From Zelopaecilomyces penicillatus (lineage: Eukaryota; Ascomycota; Sordariomycetes; Hypocreales; Pseudodiploosporaceae), in NCBI GenBank assembly GCA_005765155.1, contig VCCP01000003.1, positions 6,440,384 through 6,504,383 on the forward strand: a stretch of DNA of 64,000 nucleotides, given 5' to 3'. The notes below the pieces were generated by a model. It was not told the DNA's origin, searched no databases, and was given only the letters and a program-made list of their open reading frames with translations. Below are positions 60,066 to 64,000 of the stretch, one piece after another; the first letter of the stretch is position 1; the number at the start of each line of letters is the position of its first letter. A program made the position numbers and the translations under genes.

Positions 60066-63000
60066 TAATTCTTAAAGATCAGACTATTAAAACTAAGATT
60101 ATTACCACTCTTAGATATACCAGATAAGACTATTATAAGTACCAGCATCTAGAGAGCTAGTAGAGCATTATTATATAATATCTATTATAGTTTTGCCCTA
60201 CCCTATAATAAGTATATTCAACCATCAGTCAAGTTCAGGCCAGGCATTAGATCCTTAGAAAGCCTTATAAAAGATTATAATAATTCTAAAGGGTATATAT
60301 CTAGGATGATATTACTAGGTATTATAAGGGTAGCTAAAGACTCTGCCTCCTAAATAGCAGGCCTACTTAAGTTCCTAGGAATAAATACCTTCCTAACATT
60401 TCTTAATAGAGACAATATATAATATAATCACTTAAGACATATATAATATTATATATAGATTATAATCTATAGATCCAACCTTAGCTTAACTAAGTAGGCT
60501 TGAATAGCCATCTATAGATCAAAATCAATCACCTCTAGTATCAATCATATATTATATATATCTATATCCTAAGAGGTTAATACTAACAATAGATATTAAT
60601 AGCCTATATCTTATATCCTCTTATAAAAGCTCTTAATATAATAGAGAAGAAGAAGATTAACTATATTATAATTATCTATACTAGTATTAAATATATAGAT
60701 AGGATATATCTATATCTATAAGTAAACCTAGAGAAGTAATCTAGTATTCTTATAAGAAAGGGATCAGTAAGCAAACTATTTCCACTAGATATTAACCTTA
60801 TTAAAGATATAAAATAAGATAAATCCCTGATATTTATAGTAGTATATTATAGGTTAATAATATTCTTTCCCTTTAGATTTCTAGAAAATAATAGAATAGA
60901 AGGTTAAAAAGGTTTTATATAGAGTCACTCCTATAATAACTGGGTTATAGCCCTCTATACCATCATATAATTCAAGAAACATAAATCAACTCCTATAATT
61001 TCATCTACCCCACCCAAACTGCATTGGAATAATCTATCTCTTTGATATAAATATACTATTAACATATCTAGCACTAACATAGCAGCAGCATAGACAAGGA
61101 ATAAAGACAAGATCACATTATAGGACCTTACTATAAAGACAGCCATATATTTTAATAGAATAAATAGCCTTAAAACCAATAACCTTAATAGCATATTATT
61201 ATATAAGGATATAAGAGTAGTGATAGGGATCCCTATTAGGGCTATAGGAGCTAAAGAAGAGCCAGATAAGGATACTATCCAAGTTAATCTTATATTAGCT
61301 ATTTATAAGGGTATTATAAATATATTAGAGTAAATCGCCTCTAGTATAGACCCAATCAAGAAAGAAGAAAGAAAGGAGTCTATTCTATAGCTGCCTGTAC
61401 TTAAGAGTATGGATATAGAAAATTTAGTAGAGTGGTTAAAGACAAGAGCAAACATCAGCTTTAATAGTAAACTTAATACAATAGAAGCCAGCCTTAATAA
61501 TTAAGAACCCTATAAGCAGCAAATATAATACCTTAATAATATTGCTTTAATAGCTGATATAGTGGACAGTAAAGATCAGGGGCGGCTATATAATCTAAGA
61601 GAAAACAGAGATCTTATAGGGATATTTTTACCTAATAAAAAAGACCTTATAATTGCTTATAAGATATTCAGCATTCTCAACTAATAAGATCTAGCTATAC
61701 CTAACTATATTATTAAAGTAAATAATAAAAAGCCTAAGCTATATTAAATACTTAATAAGGGTATATATTATTATAATCTATCACTGCCTATCCCTACCCT
61801 AATCATATATCCTAATATAGAGGGTATATTAATAGTAATAACTCTATAATAAGCATATATAATATATACTAATAGATAATTATAAAGGTAAATACAATTA
61901 TTAATAAGATAATAGGTATATAGAGAGCTATAATATTAGCAGATAAGTATAGGCTAGGAAAGATATTAGAGATATTCTTATTATTATATAGTATAATTAA
62001 GAAGATATATAAATCAATTAAGGCAGACCCTAAGCTGCTAGCTGAAGGCAAATAACTATATAAGCTAAGTATTATATTCTACCCTACTATAATAGTTAAG
62101 CAGACTTTCCTTAAAGCTATAGTATAATAGGCTGGCTATTTTAATATTATTATCTATTATAGCATCTATAACAAGATTATATTGCAGGCATAAAGAGAAG
62201 CCACTCTAAATAATATAATAGAGTTATAGAAATAGATTAATAAGCAGAGAGATAGGTATATAAACCTAGATACTCTATAATAAATCATTATTATCCCCTA
62301 TACCATAGGGATAAGATAATTAAGCTTATATAGCAAGATAATTAGGAATATAAGGATAAGACTCTATAAGATAGCAGAGACTAACCCTGAACTCCTCTAA
62401 TAACTTAGGGAGGTAAAGGAAATAATCCTATAGAACCCAGAAGATAAGCTAAAGATTAAGGACCTAATAAGCCTAAGCATAGATAGAACTAGATCCAATA
62501 TTATAATATTATTAAAAATTATAGATATATAGTTTAACTGGATTATTTATAATAAAGGCTATACTATTAAAAGCCCCTATTTAATAATATATTATATTAT
62601 TAACTAGCTGGATTATAAGGCCACCCTTATATATACTATAACCCTATTACTTAACTATATCTATAATAGACTTAATTATATTAAACTATTCTAGAATCTG
62701 GTATAGCTGTTTGAGTGGAAGTCATCCACTAAAGTATTATCTAATATATAGTATAAGGAGGGGATATAGAAGAGGATATATAATAGCAGAGAGTATAAGG
62801 GTATAACTCATGATCGCCTGATTATTAGGACTACTAATAGCTAGATAGGCAATACAGTCTATACCACTAATCAGTAAAAGCACTATATAGAGTTTATTAA
62901 GTATATCTTTGATCTAATTATATTATTATTCCTTATATACCCTATATTATTCAAGAACTATATACTTAATAATAAATGGGATTCCAATATAATATAATAT

Positions 63001-63883
63001 ACTATATATCCAGTAATATTAATCTTTACTATCTATAAAGGTATATTAAGTAAAATAGTACTACTAGATAACTTAAAGATTATATTTAATAACTCTATTC
63101 TACTTATATATATCTATATTATTAAATTGAAGTTGGATATCTAAAATAGGTATAGGATTCAATATATTATTAACTGGAATATAGGATCCTTTATTATAGT
63201 AATATCTGATAATATAGATATAGAGGGGGAGAGGAAGAGTACTATAATAGTACCTAGCATCTTAGTAAATATAGGTATTCAGCGAGTGCTAGTATTAATA
63301 TCTACCAACACCAACTTCTATATACTAATACAGGCTAATCTAAGAAATATCAAGTTACTTAAAGATATAGATACCCTTTAGATAATATATTATAATTAAA
63401 TAATTATAAAGATTAAACTCTATATAGATAAATTAATAATATAAGCAATAGAGACCAAGATATAAGAACTTAATATATTAAGAAGGAAAGATATATATAT
63501 TATAGCTAGAGTTTTTAAGATAAATATAATAATAGCCAAGGATTATATAGATAGCCTCTAATAATATTTTTATTATTATAGGCTTAATAGGAGTATACCC
63601 TATCCAATCAATAGGATTACTATAATCCAAATAATAATATATAAATCTCCTAAGATTATATATACTATATAGAAGGTGCTATATAAGTTATATACTTAAA
63701 AGAGTAGGGTACTAATATATATTAATCATTCCCTTACTTAAGTATAAATAGAATCTATTTATTATTATTAATTAATAAGGAGATATTAATATATATTATA
63801 AGGAATAGCCTTTTTGATCTATAGATAGAAATAATAGAATATCTATACTATAAGAATTATAATCTATAGATTATAAACCAGAA

Positions 63884-64000
63884 TTAGGGTTAGGGTTAGG
63901 GTTAGGGTTAGGGTTAGGGTTAGGGTTAGGGTTAGGGTTAGGGTTAGGGTTAGGGTTAGGGTTAGGGTTAGGGTTAGGGTTAGGGTTAGGGTAGGGTTAG
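63884..64000 (+). repeat. Telomere, (TTAGGG)n
   Basis: 117 bases, about 19 repeats of TTAGGG on the plus strand at the right edge, the orientation of a chromosome's right end. One variant repeat lacking a T (ggttagggtagggttag) lies within the last 20 bases. The join to unit B is abrupt, with no intervening subtelomeric sequence. Confidence 0.98.

Larger units (their letters stand above)
53371..63883 (+). repeat. Subtelomeric ~10.5-kb unit B, telomere-capped
   Basis: Starts at tatccattatatagcgggc, directly after unit A, in the same direction, and matches A throughout without the Gypsy-1 insert. Most differences from A that I compared are C/T or G/A. It ends in ttataaaccagaa, followed at once by TTAGGG repeats. 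It holds its own helicase relic, lysine-alanine frame and the unidentified 3' coding remnants (about 60730-63800). Confidence 0.9.

Noticed and set aside
59600..60148. Long minus-strand and alternative plus-strand open frames over the lysine-alanine tracts (leucine/alanine-, phenylalanine/glycine- or proline/lysine-rich); likewise 28824-29284
   Set aside because: A 6-bp periodic sequence without stop trinucleotides is open in several frames. The frame conserved between units A and B is the Lys-Ala one.
22591..63883. A genetic code with TAG/TAA read as glutamine
   Set aside because: Stops replace glutamines only in repeats; the terpene synthase, P450 and carbamoyltransferase use CAG/CAA and have no internal stops. 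Many arginine, cysteine and aspartate codons in the repeats are also changed by C-to-T or G-to-A, so RIP explains it.

Overview
The window is the end of a chromosome of a filamentous ascomycete (Pezizomycotina-type) that has, or had, strong repeat-induced point mutation (RIP). The evidence is a terminal TTAGGG array in the correct orientation (63884-64000), short fungal introns with GT..CTGAC..AG signals, fungal secondary-metabolism gene families, and about 53 kb of very AT-rich repeats in which ancestral CAG/CAA glutamine codons have become TAG/TAA almost throughout. The exact genus cannot be read from the sequence.

Layout. (1) 1-1965, minus strand: a broken non-ribosomal peptide synthetase fragment (condensation then adenylation domain) running off the left edge. 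(2) 1966-3011: AT-rich spacer with a 300-bp heptanucleotide microsatellite. (3) 3012-10807: a small gene island of ordinary base composition with three intact-looking genes on the plus strand: a bacterial-type class I terpene synthase (356 aa, no intron), a TRI4/CYP58-like cytochrome P450 (five exons, 534 aa) and a NodU/CmcH-family O-carbamoyltransferase (713 aa, no intron). Between the first two lies a decayed geranylgeranyl diphosphate synthase on the minus strand. Together they look like a compact cluster for an oxidised, carbamoylated terpenoid: the synthase makes the hydrocarbon or alcohol, the P450 installs oxygen, the carbamoyltransferase caps a hydroxyl. Product and function are inference.

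(4) 10808-63883: the RIP-degraded subtelomere. It is built mainly from head-to-tail copies of a roughly 10.6-kb unit containing a relic of a telomere-linked RecQ-type helicase, transcribed toward the telomere. I see four copies: D (14475-15617, 5' piece), C (19501-22543, 3' truncated), A (22591-29955 plus 50127-53370) and B (53371-63883, capped by the telomere). This resembles the yeast Y' arrangement. Unit A is split by a large Ty3/gypsy element (Gypsy-1, 29956-50126, 394-bp LTRs, 4-bp CTAG target duplication; the empty site is visible in unit B). Gypsy-1 is itself split by a second gypsy element with a chromodomain (Gypsy-2, 38409-45744, 428-bp LTRs, CCTTT target duplication). An inverted, more heavily mutated 3' part of Gypsy-1 lies at 11239-14474, and a minus-strand chromodomain gypsy fragment (Gypsy-3) at about 17041-19500. 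None of these repeats keeps an intact protein gene. The exception to the decay is a lysine-alanine repeat region in units A and B, whose codon pattern makes RIP silent.

Unassigned stretches are 15618-17040 and the 37.7-38.4 and 45.75-47.4 kb parts of Gypsy-1. No tRNA, rRNA or CRISPR was seen.
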